Origin: Paralcaligenes ureilyticus
GTDB taxonomy: Bacteria; Pseudomonadota; Gammaproteobacteria; Burkholderiales; Burkholderiaceae_B
Direction: 5' to 3'
DNA length: 64,000 nucleotides
Assembly (NCBI RefSeq): GCF_004346225.1
Contig: NZ_SMAJ01000008.1
Coordinates: forward strand, 89,269-153,268
Shown: piece after piece, positions 25,209-33,633 of the stretch
Position numbering within the stretch: the first letter of the stretch is position 1
Layout of the letters: every line of letters starts with the position of its first letter
Program-made: the position numbers and the translations under genes
Notes under the pieces: model-generated
Databases searched by the model: none
Told to the model about the DNA's origin: nothing
Seen by the model: the letters and a program-made list of their open reading frames with translations, nothing else

Positions 25209-26690
25209 ATGAGATTCCAATCCGTTCTGATAGGCATGGCGCTGCTGTGCATACCCCTGCAGTCGATGTCCGCACAGGCCGACAACAAGGTTGTGATCGC
25301 GATTCCGGCCGAACCGCCAGGCCTGGACCCGGCGATGCAGGCATCCGCCGCGGTCAGTGAAGTTGTCTGGCAAAACATCTTCGAAGGCCTCACGCGGTTC
25401 GACCCCACGGGCAAGATTGTGCCGGGGCTCGCCGTCAGCTGGAGCCGGGAAGGGGCCAATGTCTATGTATTCAAGCTTCGTCCGGGCGTGAAATTCCATG
25501 ATGGCAGTGCGATGACCTCGGCCGATGTGAAGTTCAGCTTCGAACGTAATGCGGCGGCGGACAGCACCAACAAGCGCAAGCGCGTATTTATCAATTTCGC
25601 GAAAATCGAGACGCCTGATCCGCTAACGGTAAAAATCACGACTAAAGAGCCGACAGCCTTGCTGCCGTTTTTCCTGGCCGAAGGTACGGCTGCCATTGAA
25701 TCGGCCGCAACCGCGGCGACCAACCGTTCTGCGCCGGTGGGCACCGGCCCTTATAAGTTCGTGAAATGGGTGCGCGGCGACTCGATCCAGATGGAACGTT
25801 TCGCCGACTACAACGGGCCGGTGCAGCCGCACATCCAGACCGCTGTCTTCCGCTTTATGCCCGACGAAAATTCGCAGGTGCTTGCCCTGCGTTCGGGACA
25901 GGTCGACTATTTGCCGTATATCGCCGCAGTCGAGGCCATCAACAGCCTTAAATCGGAAGGGAAGTTCAAGATTACACAGGGGCAGACACAGGGTGTTCTC
26001 TTCCTTGGCATGAACAACAAAAAGACGCCTTTCAATGATGTTCGCGTCCGCCGTGCCATGTACTATGCCGTCGATGCGCAAATGGTCAACGAAGGCACGC
26101 ACGGCGGTTTCGGCAAAAAAGGTGGAGCGCAGACCAATGAGCTGAACCCATACTTTGTCGACGTGCTCGGCGCGCCGAAGTACAACGTCAAGACGGCCAA
26201 GAAAATGCTTGCCGATGCGGGGTATCCGAACGGGTTCTCTGTCAATTTGAAAGTGCTGTCGAATCCTTCGACACGCCGCACCGCCGAAATATTGGTGGCG
26301 CAGTTGGCGGAAGTGGGCATCAAGGTGAAGCTCGAGGTTCTTGAGACGGCGCAATGGCTGGACATTGTGTTCCGCCATAAGAACTATGACATGACGATTA
26401 TCTCGCATCCGGAGCCATGGGCGATTCTTAACTACACCGATCCAAACTACTTCTATCAGTACGATGGCGAGAAGTTTCGTGCGCTCATGAAAAAGGCCGA
26501 GGCAAGTACTGATGAGGCAACGTTGAAAGAGACGCTTGCACAGGCCCAGCACCAGCTGTACGATGATGCGCCCTCGGTGTGGATGTATGCGATGCCTCAG
26601 GTTGGAGTCGTCAGCAAGGGGTTGTCCGGCACGCGGGTTGATCTTCCAGTGCCTGCTTATCCGGTGGCTGAAATGTCGTGGGGCAAGTGA
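25209..26690 (+). CDS. ABC transporter substrate-binding protein (family 5, DppA-like)
   Basis: A 493-residue periplasmic binding protein of the peptide/nickel family. It has a signal peptide at residues 1-~26 (VLIGMALLCIPLQSMSAQA) and then KVVIAIPAEPPGLDPAMQ. The SBP_bac_5 signature region lies near residues 75-110 (PGLAVSWSREGANVYVFKLRPGVKFHDG). The ATG at 25209 follows CTGGAGAC. As last transporter component it completes the importer. The ligand may be a peptide or another compound that the CocE-type hydrolase can split (inference). Confidence 0.93.
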   Translation: MRFQSVLIGMALLCIPLQSMSAQADNKVVIAIPAEPPGLDPAMQASAAVSEVVWQNIFEGLTRFDPTGKIVPGLAVSWSREGANVYVFKLRPGVKFHDGSAMTSADVKFSFERNAAADSTNKRKRVFINFAKIETPDPLTVKITTKEPTALLPFFLAEGTAAIESAATAATNRSAPVGTGPYKFVKWVRGDSIQMERFADYNGPVQPHIQTAVFRFMPDENSQVLALRSGQVDYLPYIAAVEAINSLKSEGKFKITQGQTQGVLFLGMNNKKTPFNDVRVRRAMYYAVDAQMVNEGTHGGFGKKGGAQTNELNPYFVDVLGAPKYNVKTAKKMLADAGYPNGFSVNLKVLSNPSTRRTAEILVAQLAEVGIKVKLEVLETAQWLDIVFRHKNYDMTIISHPEPWAILNYTDPNYFYQYDGEKFRALMKKAEASTDEATLKETLAQAQHQLYDDAPSVWMYAMPQVGVVSKGLSGTRVDLPVPAYPVAEMSWGK

Positions 26691-26714
26691 CTATAGCGTT
26701 GACGGAGCTGGGTG

Positions 26715-27203
26715 ATGGCGCAAATTTACGAGGCCCGATTTCCTGAAGACCTTGATGTCGTGCGGGCCATGTTTCGCGAATATGCCGAAAGCCTGGCTAT
26801 CGATCTGAGCTTTCAGGATTTTGAATCGGAAGTCGCAAACTTGCCCGGCAAGTTTGCGGCGCCCCATGGCCGGGTGCTTCTTGCCCGGAACAATGGGCAA
26901 GTGATTGGCTGTATAGCCATGCGCCCGTTGGGTGGCACGGCCTGCGAAATGAAACGCCTTTACATACGTCCCTCCGGACGCGGCCAGCAAGTCGGAAAGC
27001 AATTGGCGACGATGATTTGTCAAATTGCAAAAGAGGCGGGATATGCCTGCATCCGCCTCGATACGCTTCCCAGCATGCAGGCGGCGCAACGGCTTTATGC
27101 GTCACTTGGTTTCAAGCCTATTGCGGCTTACGCTTTCAACCCCGTCGCGGGAGCGATATTCATGGAGCGTGATCTGACCGGGCCGGATGATCAAGCCGCA
27201 TAG
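26715..27203 (+). CDS. GNAT-family N-acetyltransferase
   Basis: A 162-residue acetyl-CoA-dependent acyltransferase. Visible are GCIAMRPLGGTACEMKRLYIRPSGRGQQVGKQLATMI, with the RxxGxx pyrophosphate-binding loop (RGQQVG), and the LYASLGFKPI C-terminal segment. GTG 26712 and ATG 26715 are adjacent; ATG is preferred. It lies 24 bases after the binding-protein gene and probably ends the operon. It may modify the imported compound or detoxify a product, but the substrate is unknown. Confidence 0.9.
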   Translation: MAQIYEARFPEDLDVVRAMFREYAESLAIDLSFQDFESEVANLPGKFAAPHGRVLLARNNGQVIGCIAMRPLGGTACEMKRLYIRPSGRGQQVGKQLATMICQIAKEAGYACIRLDTLPSMQAAQRLYASLGFKPIAAYAFNPVAGAIFMERDLTGPDDQAA

Positions 27204-27248
27204 CGGCGTGGCGTGTGAATTTATCTTGTCGCTATCCCTGTCGACGCT

Positions 27249-27986
27249 CTATCGCTTCTTGTTATTGATGACCGCAAGGCGCGCTTTCAGTTCGGGTGAG
27301 TTGAGTGATTCCGTGTAGTGGGCGCGCAGGACCTTGGGATCGGCATGGCCGTACGCGGTAGCCATTAAATCGGTCTTTACGGTGGCCAGCACCTTGGGTT
27401 CGCAAGCCAGGATATGTTCGATGTAGCTGTGTACAACGGCATCCAGTTCGCGGGCATCGACCCGTTCGGTTAAAAAGCCGATGCGCAGCATCTCGGTATC
27501 GTCGATGGCTTGCGCCGTTAAAAACAGTTTTTTTGCCGCGGCCAGCCCCAGTATGCCTACATAGCGCCGGATGCCGCCCGGATAATAATGCAGGCCGATG
27601 CGCGATGCAGGCATGAACATTTTGCTTCCCGTCACGCCCAGCCGAAAGTCGCAACAGAGCGCCAGGTCGGTTCCGCCGCCATAAACGCTGCCGTTTATTG
27701 CACAGATCGTGGGCAGGGGGAATTGTTCGATGGCGTCGAGCATGTCTTCGAATCGGTTATCCAGTTGGTCCTGGATGGCACCCAGGGTATAGCCGGAGCT
27801 GAAGGTTTGGGTTCCAGTGCCTGTGATGACCAGTACGCGAACATCCGGGTTGCGGGCAAGCCGGGATAACTGCCCGCTGATGACGGAGCAGTCATCCGGA
27901 GCAATCCGGTTGTGCTGGCTGGGCCTTTGCAGCGTAATCGTCGCTACGCTGTCATGGATGCTTAATCCGGGTGCCTGGTCTTCCAT
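27249..27986 (-). CDS. Enoyl-CoA hydratase/isomerase-family (crotonase) protein
   Basis: A 245-residue crotonase-fold protein. The start ATG 27986 gives the usual N-terminus before LSIHDSVATITLQRPSQHNRI. The oxyanion-hole segments FSSGYTLGAIQ and GSVYGGGTDLALCCDFRLG are present. The two glutamates of canonical hydratases are replaced: GGGTDLA has Asp at the first, and PASRIGLHYYPGG lacks the second. Water addition is therefore doubtful, and an isomerase, hydrolase or lyase activity is possible. No CoA ligase or dehydrogenase lies beside it. It is convergent with the GNAT gene. Confidence 0.85.
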   Translation of the reverse strand: MEDQAPGLSIHDSVATITLQRPSQHNRIAPDDCSVISGQLSRLARNPDVRVLVITGTGTQTFSSGYTLGAIQDQLDNRFEDMLDAIEQFPLPTICAINGSVYGGGTDLALCCDFRLGVTGSKMFMPASRIGLHYYPGGIRRYVGILGLAAAKKLFLTAQAIDDTEMLRIGFLTERVDARELDAVVHSYIEHILACEPKVLATVKTDLMATAYGHADPKVLRAHYTESLNSPELKARLAVINNKKR

Positions 27987-28274
27987 GGTGTATCCGTTTC
28001 TGCTCTGGCGTTTTTGAATTTCACCACGTTGACATGCGGGTTGAGTCCGGAGAAACAAAACATTACTGTACACCGAGTTACTCGTGGCGCACAGATGGGG
28101 CGATATGTCGAACCTTCACCGAGCAACTCCCGTCCTATCTTGTATATTCCACTCGGCTTCGGTATGGTTACGCCACATTTTTTGTCGAAGACGCGGAAGC
28201 GCTCGTGGGCTTTCTTGTGAGGGGTGCGCACTGAATTTATTCCTCATGCGGTTTATTCCCCATGCGGATCGGCC

Positions 28275-29006
28275 TTAATAAGGATGGCGGTCTTTTTTCG
28301 CCATCCAGGCCTCATAGGCTTTCAACCCGATGTCCCGTTCAAAGTTCGGCGTGACGGCGATGCGCCTTTTTTCCCACGGCTTGGCGAAGTCTTCGTACTG
28401 GAAGGCGTCGTCGAACCCTATTTTGCTGGTATCTTTCAGGCTGGCCGCAAAATAGACGTGGTCGATGCGAGCCCAATAGATGGCGCTCATGCACATCGGG
28501 CAGGGTGCGCCGTTGATGTAGATGTCGCAGCCTTTGAGCATGCGCGCGCGTTCGGGCACGGGGTCGGGCGATCCGGCTTCCCGCGGGATCATTTCAAGAA
28601 TGGTTCCCGCACCGTATTCGCTGCCAAGCAGCGCCTTGGGGTTAAGCCTTGCCGACGCGTCCATGATGGCCGTGATCTCGGCATGAAATACGGGGATGCC
28701 CGTCAGGAGTACTCGGTTCTGGCCTCGCCCGATGATTTCGCCGTTTTTCACGATGACGGCTCCAAACGGGCCGCCCCAGCCTTTTTCGACAGACTCGATC
28801 GCCAGGCGCGTGGCCTCTTCCATAAACTTGCGCTTGCCTGTGCCTGTGCCTGTGCCTGTCGTGGCCTTGGCAGGCGACTTGGATTGCGTTGCGCTAGCTA
28901 CATCGCTGGTAACGGCCGCCGCAGCGGCCAGGGTGCCGGCTAACGTGCGTGTAAGGAATTTGCGCCGATCAACGTGTTGGGAGCAATTGCAGTCCGCTGG
29001 AAACAT
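28275..29006 (-). CDS. Tat-exported nucleoside/guanine deaminase-like protein
   Basis: A 243-residue zinc deaminase of the cytidine/deoxycytidylate/guanine deaminase family. Zn ligands and the catalytic Glu are in FHAEITAI (H-A-E) and APCPMCMSAIYWARI (PCxxC). A twin-arginine signal (DRRKFLTRTLAGTLAAAAAVT, ~residues 13-33) predicts Tat export of the folded metalloenzyme, unusual for this family. A Gly-Thr repeat (TGTGTGTGK, ~residues 50-58) is encoded by a six-base tandem repeat. Length exceeds the ~155-residue cytosolic enzyme by the leader and linker. No strong start-site evidence was seen beyond the Tat motif position. Confidence 0.88.
   Translation of the reverse strand: MFPADCNCSQHVDRRKFLTRTLAGTLAAAAAVTSDVASATQSKSPAKATTGTGTGTGKRKFMEEATRLAIESVEKGWGGPFGAVIVKNGEIIGRGQNRVLLTGIPVFHAEITAIMDASARLNPKALLGSEYGAGTILEMIPREAGSPDPVPERARMLKGCDIYINGAPCPMCMSAIYWARIDHVYFAASLKDTSKIGFDDAFQYEDFAKPWEKRRIAVTPNFERDIGLKAYEAWMAKKDRHPY
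28838..28861. repeat. Six-base tandem repeat inside the deaminase gene
   Basis: About four copies of TGCCTG on the + strand (CAGGCA on the coding strand), encoding alternating Thr-Gly in the linker between Tat leader and enzyme. Because the unit is two codons, copy-number change would alter linker length without a frameshift. Confidence 0.7.
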
Positions 29007-29258
29007 ACGTCACCTCTTTTAGAATTTTTTGTCGCGAGATGCGACAGAAAATGCTAATGGAGATTTGCCCGCCGACAAACAGTGTTTACCCTTAGGTGTG
29101 GTGACCGTGACTGAAGCAATACCCTTATCGATGATCGCTTTTCGAGTACAGCACCACCGCAGGAAGTCCTTGGAAAGTACTAAGGGGGTAACGTGTATGA
29201 TCACGAAAAGTCACCCCGAAAGTCGCGTTGATCTCAAACAGGTCCAGGTGTTCATCCA

Positions 29259-30224
29259 ATGCGTTCCATGAAAAATTCCGCTTTCTCTTTATTGAAGAGC
29301 CTGCTGCTTTGCCTGGCCCTCTGCTCGACTCCTGTAGCGCCCGCTGGCGCGGCCACCACCACCGTGCATTCGCTGGATCAGGTGCGCGGGGCGACCAAGA
29401 GTACTGAAGGCCGTGCTGTTTTTGATCAGCAGATGAATGGTGCGCCGCAGCCCGATGGTTTCGGCACGCATCTGCCCGATGGCTTTACGAAAGAATGGCT
29501 GGCCGCGCAGCTTGCGCCGGGGCAAGATATAAAGCGCCTGACGCTGGCGGGCGCGAAGCCTTGGCCGCAACAGCCCAACAAGTTTGTCGCGGTTGTCTGT
29601 TTGGCCCGGTCGGTCAAGCAGGCTGCCAGTGAATTGAAAGGTGTCACGAGCTCCTGTGCCGGGTTTAACGATCCTGATCATGACGTCTGGTTCGGTGTGT
29701 TCGGGCGTGACGCCGGTGGCTCACCAAAATTGGTCGCCCGGACTGAGGCCGCGGTTGACGTTCCTGTTCGCTGGAACGATACCGATCTTGAGGTGCCGCA
29801 AAGCGTGGGTTCTGATGCAAGCGGCGGTAATAGCGCATCCGGCATGCCCGAAAGCTGGTTGCGCTTTGACCTGGCGCCCTACCAATTGCATGCCGGCGAC
29901 CCGGCATTCGGGGTGCGCGTGGGTTGGTCGGAAGGCTATTCCGGCGGCGGCGCTTCGTACGAAGCACTCTACCTTTTCCAGATCGATGGCGCCAAACTGC
30001 GGGTCGTTTTTGCGCAGCCCATGATGTTCACCAAAGACCTGGCCGGCGACTGGCATAAAGATGGAACACGTGACCACGAAGTATCCGAAGGCAGCAACGT
30101 GTTGGCTGTCCTGGCCAGAACGAGCGACGGCTTTCATGATTTGCGGCTGCGTGAGCGGCGCGGCAAGTGGAGCCGGACCTTTCGATGGTCTGCGCCCGAG
30201 CAGCGCTACATAGTGGTCAAGTAA
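29259..30224 (+). CDS. Secreted hypothetical protein
   Basis: A 321-residue protein with a clear signal peptide (MKNSAFSLLKSLLLCLALCSTPVAPAGAA, cleavage near residue 32). The mature part has no motif I recognise. It is rich in aromatic/Gly strands (WFGVFGRDAGG, FGVRVGWSEGYSGGGASYEALYLF, FRWSAPEQRYIVVK), suggesting a beta-rich periplasmic domain. Two Cys residues (VVCLARS and SSCAGF) may form a disulfide. It is divergent from the deaminase gene. Start ATG 29259, or 29268 which fits the signal peptide equally well. Confidence 0.7.
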   Translation: MRSMKNSAFSLLKSLLLCLALCSTPVAPAGAATTTVHSLDQVRGATKSTEGRAVFDQQMNGAPQPDGFGTHLPDGFTKEWLAAQLAPGQDIKRLTLAGAKPWPQQPNKFVAVVCLARSVKQAASELKGVTSSCAGFNDPDHDVWFGVFGRDAGGSPKLVARTEAAVDVPVRWNDTDLEVPQSVGSDASGGNSASGMPESWLRFDLAPYQLHAGDPAFGVRVGWSEGYSGGGASYEALYLFQIDGAKLRVVFAQPMMFTKDLAGDWHKDGTRDHEVSEGSNVLAVLARTSDGFHDLRLRERRGKWSRTFRWSAPEQRYIVVK

Positions 30225-30241
30225 ACGCGGTCGGCTGGCAC

Positions 30242-31114
30242 TTATCGCAGGAATTTACGTTCCAGGCCGCGCATATGCTCATCGCCTTGCAAGGCAATGA
30301 TGTCCTTGACGGAAGGAATGGTGTTTTCCACCCCCTGGATGCCGCCGTCACTGCGAATTTGCGCGAAAACTTTTCGCATCGCGCCCACTGCCGCGCGGAT
30401 GGCATGGTTGCCGTAGATCACGATACGCACCTTGCCTCGCGCCGCAATATCGGCTTCGGTGAGTTGCGGGTAGGCCGTGGGCACCAGCACCAAAGGAATG
30501 TGGCCCGGCCATGCGTCAATGAAGGCCAGTATCTCGTCGGGCGTCTTCTGTTTTGAATGAATCAGGATCGCATCGGCGCCCGCTTCTTCGTAGGCCAGGC
30601 CTCGCTTGAGCGCCTCTTCCTGGCCGAGGCCGGCGATCAGCGCTTCGACGCGTGCGATCACCACAAAATCCTTGTCCTTTCTGGCCTCGGCGGCAGCGGC
30701 GATTTTCCCCTGGAATTCTTCGATACGCACCAATTCCTGGCGCCCCTGCGCACGCAGGCTGGTGTCTTTCGGAAAGGTCTTGTCTTCCATGACGATAGCC
30801 GACGCGCCGGCCGCCTCGAATTGCGGGACGATGTAGCCGACGCTTACCGCATTGCCAAAGCCTGTATCGATGTCCGCAATAAGGGGAATCGAAACCACCG
30901 AGGATATGGCGCGCATCATCTCCAAATGCGTGCTCATGGAAAGAATGCTGGCATCGGGCAGGGCATAGCTGGCCGAAAGCTCGAAGCCACTACCCCAGAT
31001 GCCGCTGAAGCCGGCCTCGTCAGCCAGCTTTGCCGCCAGCGGATTGTGCGCGGCCATCGCCGTAAAAAGCCTGTCGCCCGATAGGGCGGCGCGCAGGGTC
31101 TGGTTCTTGGTCAT
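30242..31114 (-). CDS. palA: Phosphonopyruvate hydrolase (PEP mutase superfamily)
   Basis: A 290-residue TIM-barrel enzyme that splits the C-P bond of phosphonopyruvate to pyruvate and phosphate. The PEP-mutase loop EDKTFPKDTS and metal-site segment ADIDTGFGNA are present. The overall sequence (opening MTKNQTLRAALSGDRLFTAM and the VLVPTAYPQLTEADI region) closely matches my recollection of the Variovorax phosphonopyruvate hydrolase. ATG 31114 has AGGAAA upstream. The phosphonoalanine aminotransferase that accompanies it in Variovorax is not adjacent here. PEP mutase or oxaloacetate hydrolase are less likely alternatives. Confidence 0.85.
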   Translation of the reverse strand: MTKNQTLRAALSGDRLFTAMAAHNPLAAKLADEAGFSGIWGSGFELSASYALPDASILSMSTHLEMMRAISSVVSIPLIADIDTGFGNAVSVGYIVPQFEAAGASAIVMEDKTFPKDTSLRAQGRQELVRIEEFQGKIAAAAEARKDKDFVVIARVEALIAGLGQEEALKRGLAYEEAGADAILIHSKQKTPDEILAFIDAWPGHIPLVLVPTAYPQLTEADIAARGKVRIVIYGNHAIRAAVGAMRKVFAQIRSDGGIQGVENTIPSVKDIIALQGDEHMRGLERKFLR

Positions 31115-31175
31115 CGCGGTATTTCCTGTGTATGGTGATGGTGCGTTTCTGTAGGGGTCTTGGCCGCCAACGATT

Positions 31176-31260
31176 TGGCAGCCACAAGGGCTGCCGCTAC
31201 ATGATTCACGGGTATGTCTTTGTAAAGCCGCCAGTGTAGCGGCAGCCCTTGTGGCTGCCA
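31176..31260. repeat. REP pair 2
   Basis: Inverted G-type REP at 31176-31200 and direct G-type REP at 31236-31260, GTAG heads facing inward across 35 bp. The pair lies in the divergent spacer between the phosphonopyruvate hydrolase and aldo/keto reductase genes, so it is upstream of both. Confidence 0.88.
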
Positions 31261-31361
31261 TGTACGCATTACCTTCTGGCCGTTCCCAAAGGCCACTATA
31301 CTTCAATGGTCTCGTCCCTTTCCATGTCGCTGAAAGGGCCACATCTTAAGGAGTCCGCACT

Positions 31362-32411
31362 ATGCGTTACAAGAAACTGGGTAGTACCGGCCTGTTCGTT
31401 TCCGAACTCTGCCTCGGAACGATGACCTTTGGCGGCGATGAGGGAATCTGGAGTCATATCGGCAATTTGCAACAGGCCGAGGCCAATCAGCTCGTTGCCC
31501 GTTCGCTTGAAGCGGGCATCAACTTTATCGATACCGCCGACATATACTCCGGCGGACGTTCGGAAATCATCACCGGCCAGGCGCTGAAAGACTTGCAGGT
31601 GCCGCGTGAAAACGTGGTGATCGCCACCAAGGTGTTTGGCGAAACCGGCACGAAAAACGCGAATTCGCGCGGCATGTCGCGCTACCACATCATGGGCGGC
31701 CTCAAGGCGAGCTTAAAACGTTTGCAACTCGATCACATCGATCTTTACCAGATCCATGGCTTTGACCCGGCGACCCCGATCGAAGAGGCCGTGCGAGCGT
31801 TGGACAACCTTGTCCAGCAGGGTCATGTTCGTTACGTCGGCGTATCGAATTGGGCGGCGTGGCAGATCATGAAGGCGCTCGGTATTTCGGAACGGCTGGG
31901 GCTTGCGCGGTTCGAGTCATTGCAAGCCTATTACACCATCGCCGGCCGCGATCTCGAGCGCGAGGTGATTCCGCTTTTGAATAGCGAAGGTGTCGGCCTG
32001 CTGGTTTGGAGCCCACTTGCGGGTGGGCTGCTTAGCGGCAAGTACGGCCGCGATATTAAAACGGAAGAAGGCAGCCGCCGGACCACGTTTGATTTCCCGC
32101 CGGTCAATCTTGAGCGTGCCTACGACTGCATCGATGTGATGCGCCCTATCGCGCAGGCAAAGGGCGTTTCTGTTGCACGGATTGCGCTCGCGTGGCTGTT
32201 GCATCAAAAGACGGTAACGAGCGTAATTGTCGGCGCGAAGCGCCTGGCACAACTCGACGACAACATTGCGGCGACCGACATCGTATTGAACGGCGAGGAG
32301 CTGGCCGCGCTCGATAAAGTCGGTGCATTGCCGTCCGAATATCCGGGCTGGATGCTTGAGCGCCTGGGTGAGTACCGGCGCGGGCAAATGGCTGGGTCCG
32401 CAGGCGTCTGA
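31362..32411 (+). CDS. Aldo/keto reductase
   Basis: A 349-residue NADPH-dependent (beta/alpha)8 reductase of the YajO/Tas/voltage-gated-K-channel-beta-like branch. Catalytic tetrad candidates are in order: Asp and Tyr in DTADIYSGGRSE, Lys in VIATKVFG, His in LYQIHGFD. The C-terminal cofactor loop reads SVIVGAKRLAQLDDNI. AAGGAG precedes ATG 31362. It is flanked by REP pairs on both sides, so it is probably a single transcription unit. The substrate is unknown. Confidence 0.92.
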   Translation: MRYKKLGSTGLFVSELCLGTMTFGGDEGIWSHIGNLQQAEANQLVARSLEAGINFIDTADIYSGGRSEIITGQALKDLQVPRENVVIATKVFGETGTKNANSRGMSRYHIMGGLKASLKRLQLDHIDLYQIHGFDPATPIEEAVRALDNLVQQGHVRYVGVSNWAAWQIMKALGISERLGLARFESLQAYYTIAGRDLEREVIPLLNSEGVGLLVWSPLAGGLLSGKYGRDIKTEEGSRRTTFDFPPVNLERAYDCIDVMRPIAQAKGVSVARIALAWLLHQKTVTSVIVGAKRLAQLDDNIAATDIVLNGEELAALDKVGALPSEYPGWMLERLGEYRRGQMAGSAGV

Positions 32412-32435
32412 CGGTGCGTGGCTTAGAAATTTGAA

Positions 32436-32505
32436 TGGCACCCACAAGGGGTGCCGCTACAGAACGTGTCCTTCATTAATGTAGCGGCAGCCCTTGTGGC
32501 TGCCA
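32436..32505. repeat. REP pair 3 (mixed stem types)
   Basis: Inverted C-type REP at 32436-32460 and direct G-type REP at 32481-32505, heads inward across 20 bp. Located after the aldo/keto reductase and before the convergent LysR gene. The two members of this pair carry opposite versions of the compensating stem pair. Confidence 0.88.
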
Positions 32506-32594
32506 ATCTTGTGTCTGCCAAAATCCTTAACGGGATGGCAATAATCCCGGTTGTATTTTCTTCGGATCACCTCTCATCCGAAATAATTCCGGCG

Positions 32595-33491
32595 CTAGCT
32601 CTGTTTGGAGAAATCGCACAGGTCTTCGCACATGCGGATAATGCTTTGGTCGAAGCTTGTGCTGCTAGCTTCGCTATGGACCACAATATTGTATTGAATG
32701 TCCGGAATGGGTTGCTCGGTGGTAATGATTTTTAAAGTGCCATTTTCAACCAGATCTGAAAAATAGAGTTTGGGAAGATAGCTGATTCCCAGCCCTGATA
32801 CGGTCAATGAGGCCAGAGTCATGAGGCTGTTCCCGGCAAAAAGCTTCTTGCCCGAGACTCCGGCCGATTTAAGCCATGTGTCGCACACTGCGTCGACTCC
32901 CGAGCGTCCGTTTTGAGTCAGTATCGGGTAGCGCATTAAATCTTTCAACGAAACATGGTCTCTTCCCTTGAAGAGCGTGGGGCTGGACATCCATTCAAGC
33001 TTCATTTTTTGAAGAGGCCTGGAAGTGACCTCCGGATCTTGCATCACAAGGGGCACGACAATCAGGTCCAGGCCGCCCGCCAGCAATTTATCCACCAGAG
33101 CGGTACTGACATCGATTTCGGGCTCGAACGTTACCTCCGGGTAATGGCCTTTTAAGTCGGCCAGCAGTTGCGGCAGCCAGGTCAGCCCCACCAGCTCGGT
33201 GACGCCGATTCTGTAGCGATGTACTAATGCTTCCGATCTATTTAACTGTTCCATGTAGTCGTCGCACAGGACGATGATTTTTTCCGCAACGATGGCCAGA
33301 TTGAGGCCGTCTCGGGTAAGCCGGCTGTGCCGAGCCTGGCGATCCAGCAAGTCAACCCCGACCAGCGATTCGATTTCGTTGATTCTTTTCGAAATCGTCG
33401 ATTCGCTGATGTGCAATTTTTTTGCCGCGGCCGAGTATGTGCCCAGCTTGGATATCCAATAGATGGCTTGAAGTTGTTTAAGACTGAACAT
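32595..33491 (-). CDS. LysR-family regulator of the hydratase/aldolase cluster
   Basis: A 298-residue LysR protein: N-terminal wHTH (LKQLQAIYWISKLGTYSAAAKKLHISESTISKRINEIESLVGVDLLDR) and an effector-binding domain. ATG 33491 is chosen because the family N-terminus (MFSLKQLQ) begins there; the frame is open 15 codons further. It is divergent from the aconitase-family hydratase gene across 142 bp, so it most likely controls the 33634-39843 operon. GC is lower than in many neighbours. The effector may be the imported amino acid or its oxo acid (inference). Confidence 0.92.
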   Translation of the reverse strand: MFSLKQLQAIYWISKLGTYSAAAKKLHISESTISKRINEIESLVGVDLLDRQARHSRLTRDGLNLAIVAEKIIVLCDDYMEQLNRSEALVHRYRIGVTELVGLTWLPQLLADLKGHYPEVTFEPEIDVSTALVDKLLAGGLDLIVVPLVMQDPEVTSRPLQKMKLEWMSSPTLFKGRDHVSLKDLMRYPILTQNGRSGVDAVCDTWLKSAGVSGKKLFAGNSLMTLASLTVSGLGISYLPKLYFSDLVENGTLKIITTEQPIPDIQYNIVVHSEASSTSFDQSIIRMCEDLCDFSKQS

Positions 33492-33633
33492 GACACTTTT
33501 TATGGCAGGGTGAATGGTTGAAAAATTTTCCTGCAATCGCCGGAATATTTATCGCTTTAGCTTTAAGGAACGCCAGGTTACATTCAGCCGTACATACTTT
33601 ATAGCAAGAATTTCCAATAAGCTCGGAGACGGC

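Noticed and set aside
27971..28234. 87-codon plus-strand frame between crotonase and deaminase genes
   Set aside because: Begins antisense to the crotonase start, no ribosome-binding site and no family resemblance; the 27987-28274 spacer otherwise shows nothing clear.
28281..28308. GGATGGCG/CGCCATCC hairpin with a T-run, considered as a terminator
   Set aside because: It lies within the last codons of the deaminase gene and the T-run is in the loop, not after the stem.
29029..29271. 80-codon plus-strand frame upstream of the secreted hypothetical gene
   Set aside because: No start-site signal, no family likeness, and it overlaps the start of a gene with a good signal peptide.
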